Source of the DNA: Roseiarcus sp963775575
Lineage (GTDB): Bacteria > Pseudomonadota > Alphaproteobacteria > Rhizobiales > Beijerinckiaceae
DNA: 64,000 nucleotides
Reading direction: 5' to 3'
NCBI GenBank assembly: GCA_963775575.1
Contig: CAVZJG010000002.1
Coordinates: 434,001 to 498,000, forward strand
Shown here piece after piece: positions 8,955-17,240 of this stretch (position 1 is the stretch's first letter; every line of letters begins with the position of its first letter). The translations under genes were made by a program, and so were the position numbers. The notes beneath the pieces were generated by a model. The model was not told where the DNA came from, ran no database searches, and saw nothing but the letters and a program-made list of their open reading frames with translations.

Positions 8955-9979
8955 GAGGCGATGCGGACGACGAGCTTGCCGAACACATCCCGGTTGCGCA
9001 GGCGCTCGAGGCCCGCGCCGAACTCGTCGATCGGAATCTCGGCCTCGACCGTCGGCTTGAGGCCGATCGCCATTTTCTGCAGCCCATCGCCGACATTGCG
9101 GATCGAGGCGCCGAACGAACCGATGATGCGGTATTGCTGCTGGAACAATTGCATCAGATTGATCGTCGCCGTCGGCCCCGAGGTCGCGCCGCAGGTCACC
9201 AGCCGCCCGCCGCGCCGCAGCGACAACAGCGAACCATTCCAGGTGTCGGCGCCGGTGTGCTCGAAGACGACGTCGACGCCCCGCTTGGCTGTCAGCTTGC
9301 GCACGACGTGCTCGAAGCGTTCGTTGCGATAGTTGATGACGTGATCGGCGCCGAGCGTGCGCGCCTTCGCGCCCTTGGCGTCGTCGCCCACGGTGGCGAT
9401 GACGACGCAGCCCGTCGCCTTGGCCAAAGTGATGGCGGCCGTCCCGATCCCGGACCCGCCGGCGTGCACCAAGACGGTCTCGCCGCGCCTCAGCCGCGCG
9501 TTGTCGAAAAGCATGTGCTCGACCGTCGCGAAGGTGACGCCGGCGCAGGCGGCATGGATCGTCGACACGCCGTCCGGGACCGGAACGACCAGCCGAGCGG
9601 GCAGAACGACGCGCTCGCAGGCGAATCCGTCGATGTGGAAGCCCATGACGCCGCCGACGTTCTCGCAAAGATTGTCGCGGCCTTCGCGGCAGCTCGGGCA
9701 TTGGCCGCAGGTCAAAGCGCCGTACATCGCCACGCGCTGGCCGACGGCGAGGCCGGCGACGCCCGGCCCCAAGGCAGCGATCTCGCCGACGCCCTCGGCG
9801 CCGACGATCAGCGGCAACTTTCGCTTGGCGAACGCCATGCCGCGATAGCCCCAAACATCGATATGGTTCATCGCGACAGCCAGAACCCGAAGCTCGACGT
9901 CGCTCTCTCTCGGCGGCGTCGGATCGGCGACGTCGACAAGTTCCAGTTGCTGCTCGGCGGCGAGCCGTAGCGCGCGCAT
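8951..9979 (-). CDS. Zinc-type alcohol dehydrogenase/quinone reductase-like oxidoreductase of the VLCFA cluster
   Basis: This 342-residue MDR-superfamily protein has a GroES-like N-terminal domain and a Rossmann domain with the nucleotide loop HAGGSGIGTAAI. The structural-zinc cysteine cluster is present (CGQCPSCREGRDNLC), as is the GAEGVGEIAALG motif. Homologues called adh or adh2XL occupy this position in rhizobial acpXL clusters; the step they catalyse in very-long-chain acyl synthesis, probably a reduction, has not been proved. The start at 9979 (MRALRLAAEQQLELVDV) gives normal family length. Its stop overlaps the lpxXL start. Confidence 0.9.
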   Translation of the reverse strand: MRALRLAAEQQLELVDVADPTPPRESDVELRVLAVAMNHIDVWGYRGMAFAKRKLPLIVGAEGVGEIAALGPGVAGLAVGQRVAMYGALTCGQCPSCREGRDNLCENVGGVMGFHIDGFACERVVLPARLVVPVPDGVSTIHAACAGVTFATVEHMLFDNARLRRGETVLVHAGGSGIGTAAITLAKATGCVVIATVGDDAKGAKARTLGADHVINYRNERFEHVVRKLTAKRGVDVVFEHTGADTWNGSLLSLRRGGRLVTCGATSGPTATINLMQLFQQQYRIIGSFGASIRNVGDGLQKMAIGLKPTVEAEIPIDEFGAGLERLRNRDVFGKLVVRIAS

Positions 9980-10109
9980 GATGAATCCACTCGTGCAGCT
10001 CGACGGGCGCTGCAATTGCCGACGCAGCGCTACCGCGGTCGGCTGTCTTTCGTCAACGGCGAAGACGCCGCTGCGACAGCGCCGGGACAGGCGACGAGGC
10101 CGCCGTCCC

Positions 10110-11381
10110 TCAGGGCGCGGCCCGAAACACCAGACAGGCGTTCTGGCCGCCAAAGCCGAACGAATTCGACATCGCGGCGCGAACCGTCGCCGGCCGCGCG
10201 ACATTGGGGACGACGTCGAGCGGTATCGACGGATCGGGATCGAGATAATTGATCGTCGGCGGCAATACGCCATGCTGGATCGTCAACAGCGAGATGATCG
10301 CTTCGAGCGCCCCCGCCGCCGTCAGCGTGTGGCCGATCATCGACTTGTTGGAGGAGATCGGCAGCCTGGTCATACGCTCGCCGAAAACGGCGGCGCAGGC
10401 CAAAGCCTCCATCTTGTCGTTCTCCGGCGTGCCGGTGCCGTGAGCGTTGATGTAGTCGACCTCCTCCGGCGCGAGGCCGGCGTCGTCGAGCGCCGCTCGG
10501 ATCGCGCCAATGATCGCCGCGCCGTCGGGATTGGAGCGGGTGCGATGGAAGGAGTCCGCCCGCTCGCCGCAGCCGGCGACGACGCCGAGGATCGCAGCGC
10601 CGCGCGCCGCCGCCGAGGCGAGGCTCTCGAGCGCCAGGGCGCCGCCGCCCTCGGCCATGACGAAGCCGTCGCGATCGCGCGAGAACGGCCGACACGCTTC
10701 CTCGGGCGCCGCGTTGTGGGTCGACAGGGCGGACAGCAACGAGAAGCGAATGAGGGTCTCGGGATCGATCGAGCCGTCCGTGCCGATGATGAGCGCCGCG
10801 TCGGTCTCGCCGCGGCGGATCGCCTCGACGCCCATCTGGATCGCGGTCGCACCCGACGCGCAGGCGGTGGTGATCGACACCGGCGAACCGCGCGTGCCGA
10901 AACGGTCCGCGACGCGGTCGGCGACGCCGCCAAACAGGAAGCGGCGCTGAAGATCCGATCGGCGGCCGAAGGACTTCTCGATCAAGGCGCGGTAAGTGAC
11001 GGGCGTATCGGCCGGCAGATCCGCTGAGAGTTCTTCGCGGCTCGACCAATCGATCTCGGCTGGGGGCACGGCAATGAACAAAGGCCCGGGGAACGCGCCG
11101 TCTTGCTTCACGCCCGCTTGCTCGACGGCCTCCTGCGCCGCCATTTCGGCCAGCGCGAAGGACAGATCCGGCGGGTGGAAGCCCGGCGGCAGCGCGAAGT
11201 CGACCGTGCCGGCGATCTGGGTCCGCAGGCCTTCCGTCGAAAAACGGCGGATGCCGCGGATGCCGGATTGGCCAGCCGTCAACTTCGCCCAGTTTTCGGC
11301 CTTGCCGGCGCCGAGCGAAGTCACCATGCCGATCCCGGTGACGACGACGGTCGGGCGTCCGCGCGAGTCGACGAGGTTCAT
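10110..11381 (-). CDS. fabF1XL: Beta-ketoacyl-ACP synthase II-type enzyme of the VLCFA cluster (FabF1XL)
   Basis: The 423-residue condensing enzyme has the full KAS II catalytic set: Cys174 in ITTACASGA, the first His in INAHGTGTPENDKME and the second in SNKSMIGHTLTAAGA, plus the C-terminal SNSFGFGGQNA loop. It should extend acyl chains carried on AcpXL towards C26-C28. The ATG start at 11381 overlaps the stop of the upstream ketosynthase-like gene (ATGA), so the two products are probably made in equal amounts. The neighbouring homologue lacks the active-site cysteine, which suggests the two act as a pair. Confidence 0.95.
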   Translation of the reverse strand: MNLVDSRGRPTVVVTGIGMVTSLGAGKAENWAKLTAGQSGIRGIRRFSTEGLRTQIAGTVDFALPPGFHPPDLSFALAEMAAQEAVEQAGVKQDGAFPGPLFIAVPPAEIDWSSREELSADLPADTPVTYRALIEKSFGRRSDLQRRFLFGGVADRVADRFGTRGSPVSITTACASGATAIQMGVEAIRRGETDAALIIGTDGSIDPETLIRFSLLSALSTHNAAPEEACRPFSRDRDGFVMAEGGGALALESLASAAARGAAILGVVAGCGERADSFHRTRSNPDGAAIIGAIRAALDDAGLAPEEVDYINAHGTGTPENDKMEALACAAVFGERMTRLPISSNKSMIGHTLTAAGALEAIISLLTIQHGVLPPTINYLDPDPSIPLDVVPNVARPATVRAAMSNSFGFGGQNACLVFRAAP

Positions 11382-12601
11382 GCCTGGCCTCCCCGGTCGC
11401 GTTGAATGAGAACCATGCCCTCGCCGCGCCAATGGCCGAAGCTGGTCACGACGATCTGCGATGGCGGCTCGGCGGCCTCGCGCTCGACGGTCCCACTTTC
11501 GAACGGCGGGAAGTAGCCCCCCTCGCGCAAGGCCAGCGCGGCGAGTCCGACATTGGCGGGCGCGGCCGCCTCCATGCCGTGTCCGATCCGGGCGCCCGTC
11601 GCCCGCACGTAAATGTCGCGCCTAGCGCCGACTTCGGCGAGGAATGCGCGTTCCTCCGCGGTGATCGGCTCGACGCCTGTCGCGCCGGAGAGGAGGCCCA
11701 CCGGACCCGGCGCGAGGGATCCTTCGATCGTCGACCACTGCCTTCGCGCATTGCCGGCCGCGGCCCCGGGTTGGCGATTGCTGCGATCCGACAGCACCGG
11801 CCCAACGACCGACGCAATACGGGCGCCGCGCGCCAGCGCATGGGCGCGCGACTCCAGCAAAAGGAAAGCGCCGATCGATCCGAGGATCATCCCGCCGCCG
11901 CGCGCCGCGCGCGACCAAACGCCCGCTGGCTCGCCTGAGAGCAGCGATCCGGCGAAGCCGAAGAGAAGCGACATATCCAAACGCGCCGACGAATAGGCCG
12001 CGCCGACGAGGCCGATATCGACATCGCCGGCGCGGATGCGCGCGACCATGGTTCCGAGAGCGTCGAGCCCCGCGGGTTCCTCGCCCATGAAGGTGCGCGA
12101 CGACCCGGTGACGCCGTGGACGATCGAGATGTTCCCGGCCAGGAGGTTCGAAAGCTGCGCCAGAAACAGCGTCGGCCTCAGATTGTTGGACAATTGCTCG
12201 TTGAGATAGGCGCCGCGATCGTTTGCGGCGCGGACGCCCGTTATGATCGCTTCGTCGACCGCGATGTCGCGCTCGCCGCCGCCCGCGGCGACGATCATGT
12301 GCGTTCTTGACAGGACGCCCACGTCGCCGAGGACGCCGCCGTCCTGCAGCGCAAGGCCGGCCGCATAGACGCCGAGGCGCTGCCAGGGCTCCATCTGGCG
12401 TTGGTCGCTCTTTTTCGGGATAAGCTTGCCATAGTCGAGCGCCGGCGACGGATGGATGGGAAACGGCGCGAGCGCGTCGCGATCGTAAACCGGCGCCGCG
12501 CCCTCTCTCAGAAGCGCGTAATTGGCGTCCGCCCCCTCGGCGAGCGAGGAGACAAGCCCGACGCCGGTGATCACGACTTCATGCACGGACAGCGCGCTCA
12601 C
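11378..12601 (-). CDS. fabF2XL: Ketosynthase-like partner lacking the active-site cysteine (FabF2XL)
   Basis: This 407-residue thiolase-fold protein opens with VHEVVITGVGLVSSL, as KAS II enzymes do. The nucleophile position is lost: ISIVHGVTGSSRTF aligns with ITTACASGA of the next gene, placing Val165 where the cysteine should be. The first catalytic His motif is not recognisable; one His survives in RIGHGMEAAAPANVG. This is the pattern of a chain-length-factor-like subunit rather than an independent synthase. The GTG start at 12601 overlaps the fabZ stop (GTGA). The frame is open further upstream, but that part is antiparallel to fabZ coding sequence and has no family similarity. Confidence 0.92.
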   Translation of the reverse strand: MSALSVHEVVITGVGLVSSLAEGADANYALLREGAAPVYDRDALAPFPIHPSPALDYGKLIPKKSDQRQMEPWQRLGVYAAGLALQDGGVLGDVGVLSRTHMIVAAGGGERDIAVDEAIITGVRAANDRGAYLNEQLSNNLRPTLFLAQLSNLLAGNISIVHGVTGSSRTFMGEEPAGLDALGTMVARIRAGDVDIGLVGAAYSSARLDMSLLFGFAGSLLSGEPAGVWSRAARGGGMILGSIGAFLLLESRAHALARGARIASVVGPVLSDRSNRQPGAAAGNARRQWSTIEGSLAPGPVGLLSGATGVEPITAEERAFLAEVGARRDIYVRATGARIGHGMEAAAPANVGLAALALREGGYFPPFESGTVEREAAEPPSQIVVTSFGHWRGEGMVLIQRDRGGQA

Positions 12602-13059
12602 GGACTCGTCTGCATCCCAAGCCGGGAGGCTTTCTGGCGCATCATGGCGGAAAACTCCAGGTTTGGGAACGGCAGGATGCGAAACATCAATTCGCTGTCG
12701 CATACGCGCTTGCCCCCGGACGTAATCCGCGCCGTCGTCACGACGAAACCCGATCCCTCATGCTCGAGAACCGCGGTCACCTCGATCGGCGCCCCGAGCG
12801 GCGCGAATGACCGTATCTTGGCGTCTCGCACGCTGGCCAGGAACGGCATTTTCTCAAACCGGTTCAAACCGAGCGCCAGAAATCCGGACGCTTGCGCCAT
12901 GGTCTCGACGAGCAGCACGCCCGGCATCAGGGGGTAGCCGGGAAAATGGCCTTCGAAGACCGGACTGTCCTGCGGAATCGTCGATTCGCAGCGGATCGAA
13001 CGGCCAGCCTCGTCATACGCCACGACGCGGTCGATCATCTGAAAATATTCAAGTCGCAT
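12598..13059 (-). CDS. fabZXL: 3-hydroxyacyl-ACP dehydratase of the VLCFA cluster (FabZXL)
   Basis: This is a hot-dog fold dehydratase of 153 residues. Catalytic His38 lies in FEGHFPGYPLMPGVLLVE and the partner acid Glu52 in LVETMAQASG. It would remove water from 3-hydroxyacyl-AcpXL during elongation of the very long chain. The C-terminal half (ITSGGKRVCDSELMFRI) matches FabZ beta strands. It lies 51 bp downstream of acpXL and overlaps the next gene by four bases, so the cluster reads as one transcript. Confidence 0.95.
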   Translation of the reverse strand: MRLEYFQMIDRVVAYDEAGRSIRCESTIPQDSPVFEGHFPGYPLMPGVLLVETMAQASGFLALGLNRFEKMPFLASVRDAKIRSFAPLGAPIEVTAVLEHEGSGFVVTTARITSGGKRVCDSELMFRILPFPNLEFSAMMRQKASRLGMQTSP

Positions 13060-13110
13060 CGAGCACCCGCGGCCCTGGATCTTTCGGCGCGGCGCGCCGG
13101 GTCGCGGGCG

Positions 13111-13395
13111 TCAGCCCGACGCCTTTTTGGCCTCTACGAGCTTGTCGATCGCCTGGACGAGGTTGCCGAGCACGAAATAGTCATCGATTTTGGCCTTGCC
13201 TTCGCTAATTTCCTCGGTCCAGCGCTCGACGGGCAGCTTGATCCCGAACTTGCGGTCAATCGCGAAGGTCACGTCCAGGAAGTCGAGGCTGTCGATGTTG
13301 AGGTCGTTGATGGCGTTGCTTTCGGGTTTGATCGCATCGCGCTCAATGTTGCAGGTTTCCGCAATGATCTCTGCAACCGCATCGAAGGTCGACAT
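13111..13395 (-). CDS. acpXL: Acyl carrier protein AcpXL
   Basis: This is a small acidic protein of 94 residues with the phosphopantetheine site at Ser36 in NIDSLDFLDVTFAID. It is longer than the general AcpP (about 78 aa) and has the AcpXL-type C-terminal extension (DYFVLGNLVQAIDKLVEAKKASG). In rhizobia AcpXL is the dedicated carrier of the very-long-chain hydroxy acid destined for lipid A. As first gene of the cluster it is probably preceded by the promoter in 13396-13530. I took ATG 13395 (MSTFDAVAEI); the upstream in-frame ATG adds only an arginine-rich stretch. Confidence 0.96.
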   Translation of the reverse strand: MSTFDAVAEIIAETCNIERDAIKPESNAINDLNIDSLDFLDVTFAIDRKFGIKLPVERWTEEISEGKAKIDDYFVLGNLVQAIDKLVEAKKASG

Positions 13396-13537
13396 ATCCC
13401 GCCCCCACCGTCGTCGCAGCCTCGCCGTCAACCGGCGCTCTGCTTTTCGCCGCGAACCTCACGTCTGCGTTTAGCCGCTCGGGCGGGAAGTGGCAAGCCG
13501 GCGACCAGCCATTTTGGCGCCAGCGCTACGGCGCGGG

Positions 13538-14791
13538 TCAGCCGAAGCGCTCTGCGGCGAACGGCTTCGGGTCGACGAACGGCGTCTCGCCCGTCATCAT
13601 CTGCGCCAGCAACAGGCCGCTGACCGGGCCGAGCGTCAGGCCGAGGTGCTGGTGGCCGAAGTCGAACCACAGGCCCTTGTGGCGCGGCGCCGGGCCGATC
13701 ACCGGCGCCATGTCGGGCAGGCAAGGCCGTCTGCCGAGCCACGGCTGCGGATCGAGCCGCTCGGCAAGCGGAAACAACTGGCGCGCGGACGGTTCGAGAC
13801 GATCGAGATGGGCGTTCGACGGCGGATCGTCGCGACGAGCGAATTCCGCGCCGGTGGTCAGGCGCAGGCCGCGCGCCATCGGCGCCATGATGTAGCCCTT
13901 CTCGAGATCGAGCACCGGCCGATTGAGCGTCGTCCCGCCCTTGGCGGCGTAGTGCATGTGATAGCCGCGTTTGACGCCGAGCGGCAGGCGATAGCCGAGC
14001 GCCCGCGTGACGTCCGTCGTCCAAACCCCGAGCGCGACGACGACATCGGCGGCGTGCAGCGCGCCGCCCTCCGTGGCGACGGTCCAGCCGGCGCCGGAGG
14101 CCTGCAGCGAGCGCGCGTCGCCCTTGACGAGCCTGCCGCCGCGCTTGAAGAAGAGATCGGCGTAGGCGTTGGCCAACGCCCCGGGATCGGGCGTCGACAG
14201 GGATTCGGTGAAATGCACGCCGCCCTTGGCGACGCCACCCAAGTGCGGCTCGAGCGCGAAGAGCTGGTCGCGGTTCAGCGCGGCGCTGCCGATGCCGAAG
14301 GGCTTGGTCTCCTCGATGTCGGCGAGCGTAAGGTCCTCGCCGCGCGAAGTGCGGAACACCTTGATCCAGCCGCCTTCGCGCAACAGCGCGCCCGCGCCCG
14401 CAGGCTCGGCGATGGCGCGATGTTCGGCAAGGCAACGCAGGACGAGCCCGCGCATCGCCAGCGCCGTCGACAGACGCGCCTTCGGCGAGGAGGCGAGAAA
14501 GTAGCGCCACACCCACGACGCGACCCAGGGCAGGGAGCTGTAGCGGATTTGCACCCGCGGATCGAGATTGAGCGCGGCGACGGCGACTTCGCCGGGCGCG
14601 CGCGGAAACATGTAGGGGAAGACCGCCTCGCTCTGCACGATGCCTGAGTTGCCGAAGCTGGTCTCGCCCGCCACGACGCCGAGGCGATCGACGAGCGCAA
14701 CGGTGCGGCCGCGCGCCTGGGCGTGCAGCGCCGCTGAGACGCCGACGATCCCGGCGCCCAGGACGATGACATCGGTTTTCGACGAGGACAC
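13538..14791 (-). CDS. FAD-dependent D-amino acid dehydrogenase-like oxidoreductase (DadA family)
   Basis: The 417-residue protein has an N-terminal dinucleotide-binding motif (VIVLGAGIVGVSAALHAQARG, residues ~8-28) for FAD and the DAO-fold core. The C-terminal block GRRPCLPDMAPVIGPA followed by FDFGHQHLGLTLGP is the DadA signature. Such enzymes oxidatively deaminate D-amino acids at the membrane and pass electrons to quinones. The substrate cannot be told from sequence; a D-amino acid such as D-alanine is usual. It stands alone on the minus strand, upstream of the lipid A cluster and oriented the same way. No alanine racemase is adjacent. Confidence 0.88.
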   Translation of the reverse strand: MSSSKTDVIVLGAGIVGVSAALHAQARGRTVALVDRLGVVAGETSFGNSGIVQSEAVFPYMFPRAPGEVAVAALNLDPRVQIRYSSLPWVASWVWRYFLASSPKARLSTALAMRGLVLRCLAEHRAIAEPAGAGALLREGGWIKVFRTSRGEDLTLADIEETKPFGIGSAALNRDQLFALEPHLGGVAKGGVHFTESLSTPDPGALANAYADLFFKRGGRLVKGDARSLQASGAGWTVATEGGALHAADVVVALGVWTTDVTRALGYRLPLGVKRGYHMHYAAKGGTTLNRPVLDLEKGYIMAPMARGLRLTTGAEFARRDDPPSNAHLDRLEPSARQLFPLAERLDPQPWLGRRPCLPDMAPVIGPAPRHKGLWFDFGHQHLGLTLGPVSGLLLAQMMTGETPFVDPKPFAAERFG

Positions 14792-15132
14792 GCGGCGATT
14801 CTCCTGGTTGCGGGCTTTCAGGCGGCTATCTGCCCGGCGCGGGGCCGTCCTGGCAATGGGCTATATCCGCGCGGGCCTCGATCTTTGCCCCGGGTTCCTG
14901 TAGACCACGAAGGCAATTCAATTCTCGACAACCCCGCCGTCATGGCCGGGCATAGCCCGTCGAAAGACGGGCGTCCTTTCGGACGCCTGATGTCCCGGCC
15001 ATCCACGCGGTTCGGCTTCCGCAAAGATCGACGGCGCGCGGCGGCGGGACGGCGTGGACGCCCGGCGCGACGGGCGGAATTGAATCGACACGACAGTCTC
15101 GCCCTGCCCTCTCTCTAACGGACCCGCTCCCC
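14792..15132. repeat. Intergenic region with a three-way-junction palindrome of the dispersed Rhizobiales type
   Basis: This 341-bp gap holds no gene. At 14942-15002 there is a structured repeat. The closing stem ATGGCCGGG/CCCGGCCAT (14942-14950 with 14994-15002) is perfect. Inside it are two hairpins: GCCCGTC-GAAA-GACGGGC (14955-14972) and GCGTCC-TTTC-GGACGC (14971-14986). The outer half resembles the very common Bradyrhizobium/Methylobacteria-type intergenic palindrome GTCATGGCCGGGC..., here expanded with two inner hairpins. It lies between the divergent dadA-like gene and purB. Confidence 0.7.
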
Positions 15133-16437
15133 ATGATCCCGCGCTATTCCCGCCCCGAAATGGTCGCGATCTGGGCGGCGCAGACGCGCTTCAAGATCTG
15201 GTTCGAGATCGAGGCGCACGCCTGCGACGCGCTCGCCGAGATCGGCGTCATCCCGAAAGAGAGCGCCAAGGCGATCTGGAAGAAGGCGGGGAGCGCGACC
15301 TTCGACGTCGCGCGCATCGACGAGATCGAGCGCGTGACCAAGCACGACGTCGTCGCGTTCCTGACGCACCTGGCCGAATTCATCGGCCCGGATTCGCGCT
15401 TCGTGCATCAGGGCATGACCAGCTCCGATGTGCTCGACACCTGCTTCGCCGTGCAGTTGCAGCGCGCCAGCGACATCCTGATCGCCGACGTCGACGCCCT
15501 GCTCGCGGCGCTGAAGCGGCGGGCTTTCGAGCACAAGCTGACGCCGACCATCGGACGATCGCACGGCATCCACGCCGAGCCGACGACGTTCGGCCTCAAA
15601 TTGGCGCAAGCCTACGCCGAGTTCGCGCGCGCCCGCCGGCGCCTCGTCGCGGCGCGGGCGGAAATCTCGACCTGCGCGATATCGGGCGCGATGGGCACCT
15701 TCGCCAACGTCGATCCACGCGTCGAGGCGCACGTCGCCGAGAAGATGGGCCTCGTCCCGGAGCCGATCTCGACCCAGGTGATCCCGCGCGACCGCCACGC
15801 CGCGTTCTTCGCCGCGCTCGGCGTCGTCGCCTCCTCGATCGAGCGCCTCGCCGTCGAAATCCGTCATCTCCAGCGCACCGAAGTGCTGGAGGCGGAGGAG
15901 TATTTCTCGGAGGGCCAGAAGGGCTCCTCGGCGATGCCGCACAAGCGCAATCCGGTGCTCGCCGAAAACCTGACGGGCCTCGCCCGCATGGTGCGCTCGG
16001 CCGTGACGCCGGCGCTCGAAGACGTCGCGCTGTGGCACGAGCGCGACATTTCCCATTCCTCGGTCGAGCGCATGATCGGCCCCGACGCGACGATCGCGCT
16101 CGATTTCGCGCTGGCGCGGCTTTGCCAAGTCGTCGACAAGCTCGTCGTCTATCCCGAGGCCATGCGCCGGAATCTCGACCGGCTCGGCGGCCTCGTTCAT
16201 TCCCAGCGGGTGCTGCTGGCGCTGACGCAAAAGGGTGTCTCGCGCGAGGACGCCTATGCGCTGGTGCAGCACAACGCCATGCCGGTCTGGCGCGGCGAGG
16301 GCGACTTCTTGAGTCTGTTGAAGGCGGACAAGGACGTGGCCAAGGCGTTATCGCCCGCCGAACTCGAGGCGTTGTTCGACCTCGACTATCACCTCGAGCA
16401 CGTCGATACGATTTTCGCCCGCGTGTTCGGGGAGTGA
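15133..16437 (+). CDS. purB: Adenylosuccinate lyase
   Basis: PurB acts twice in purine synthesis, cleaving SAICAR and adenylosuccinate to release fumarate. The 434-residue product starts MIPRYSRPEMVAIW. It shows the KHDVVAF and HQGMTSSDVLDT motifs (~95-115), IGRSHGIHAEP, and the superfamily signature GSSAMPHKRNPVLAENL with the catalytic serine loop. ERDISHSSVER is the family's other conserved block. No partner genes are adjacent. The coding region ends at a strong palindromic element that separates it from a convergent gene. Confidence 0.97.
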   Translation: MIPRYSRPEMVAIWAAQTRFKIWFEIEAHACDALAEIGVIPKESAKAIWKKAGSATFDVARIDEIERVTKHDVVAFLTHLAEFIGPDSRFVHQGMTSSDVLDTCFAVQLQRASDILIADVDALLAALKRRAFEHKLTPTIGRSHGIHAEPTTFGLKLAQAYAEFARARRRLVAARAEISTCAISGAMGTFANVDPRVEAHVAEKMGLVPEPISTQVIPRDRHAAFFAALGVVASSIERLAVEIRHLQRTEVLEAEEYFSEGQKGSSAMPHKRNPVLAENLTGLARMVRSAVTPALEDVALWHERDISHSSVERMIGPDATIALDFALARLCQVVDKLVVYPEAMRRNLDRLGGLVHSQRVLLALTQKGVSREDAYALVQHNAMPVWRGEGDFLSLLKADKDVAKALSPAELEALFDLDYHLEHVDTIFARVFGE

Positions 16438-16447
16438 TTGCACAGGC

Positions 16448-16542
16448 CCTCATCCGGCCGGCTAGCGCCGGCCCCCTTCTCCCGCAAGCGGGAGAAGGGT
16501 TTCGCCCCCTCTCCCGCTTGCGGGAGAGCGCCGGGGTGAGGG
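16448..16542. repeat. Cloverleaf-like palindromic element between convergent genes (probable bidirectional terminator)
   Basis: Three nested inverted repeats fill the purB/DUF2852 gap. The outer arms are CCCTCATCCGGC (from 16448) and GCCGGGGTGAGGG (to 16542). Hairpin one is CCCTTCTCCCGC/GCGGGAGAAGGG (16474-16485 with 16488-16499). Hairpin two is CTCTCCCGC/GCGGGAGAG (16509-16517 with 16520-16528). Elements of this composition are repeated through many alphaproteobacterial genomes. Its place between two gene ends fits a terminator role, but that is inference. Confidence 0.7.
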
Positions 16543-16550
16543 CGAGGGCC

Positions 16551-17060
16551 TTACGCGTGCGGCTGATTACGCGCGTTCATGAAGCGCTCGAATTCCTCGC
16601 GGTCCTTCGACTTGCGCAGGTTGTCGACGAATTCGGCGAATTCGCGATGCGCCTCCTCGAGCTTGCGGCGCTCGGCTTCGAGGCGATCGAGTTCGGCGGC
16701 CTTCCACTCGTCGAACGCGGAATTGCCGGTCGACGCGCCATAGAAGGCGCCGCCCTGGCGCCACGCCCCGCATGAATAGGCGCGCGACGCGCGCCAAGCG
16801 CGGCGCGCTTCGCGCCATCCACCCACGGCGAACGCCTGCAGATCGTCGCCGCCGTGGCGGCCCTGCCAGAACTTGTAGACGAGCATCGCCACGCCGATCG
16901 GCCAGAAGACGACCAATCCCAAGATGATCGCCACGAGTTCGAACGGGGTCCAGCGGCCCCAACCCCGACCGCGGCGTCGCCAGGTCGCATTCGCCCATTC
17001 GCCCGAGCCGAATTCCCGCGCGCCATCCGCTCCGCCCGCTGTGCTTTGCGCCGTGCTCAT
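16551..17060 (-). CDS. DUF2852 domain-containing membrane protein
   Basis: This 169-residue protein has one membrane span (FELVAIILGLVVFWPIGVAMLVYKFW, ~40-65). A glycine- and aromatic-rich middle with GNSAFDEWK follows, and then a charged coiled coil (LDRLEAERRKLEEAHREFAEFVDNLR, ~124-150). This layout is that of DUF2852 proteins found across Rhizobiales. The function is unknown. The coiled coil suggests an inner-membrane anchored scaffold facing the cytosol. It is convergent with purB, and its start is divergent from the protease gene downstream on the plus strand. Confidence 0.85.
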   Translation of the reverse strand: MSTAQSTAGGADGAREFGSGEWANATWRRRGRGWGRWTPFELVAIILGLVVFWPIGVAMLVYKFWQGRHGGDDLQAFAVGGWREARRAWRASRAYSCGAWRQGGAFYGASTGNSAFDEWKAAELDRLEAERRKLEEAHREFAEFVDNLRKSKDREEFERFMNARNQPHA

Positions 17061-17240
17061 CGATGAGCCTCCATCATCATGCGCCGCGCCGAAAGATCGG
17101 ACCCGGCCGGCAGGACATTGGGACGCGGCCCGCGCGGCGCAAGGCCGCCGCGAACAAATTTCGCACGACGCGCGTCCGCTTTGCAGCGCGCCCGACCGCG
17201 CCTATATGAAGGTGCCCATCGTCCGCCGGGAGAGCCCGCC

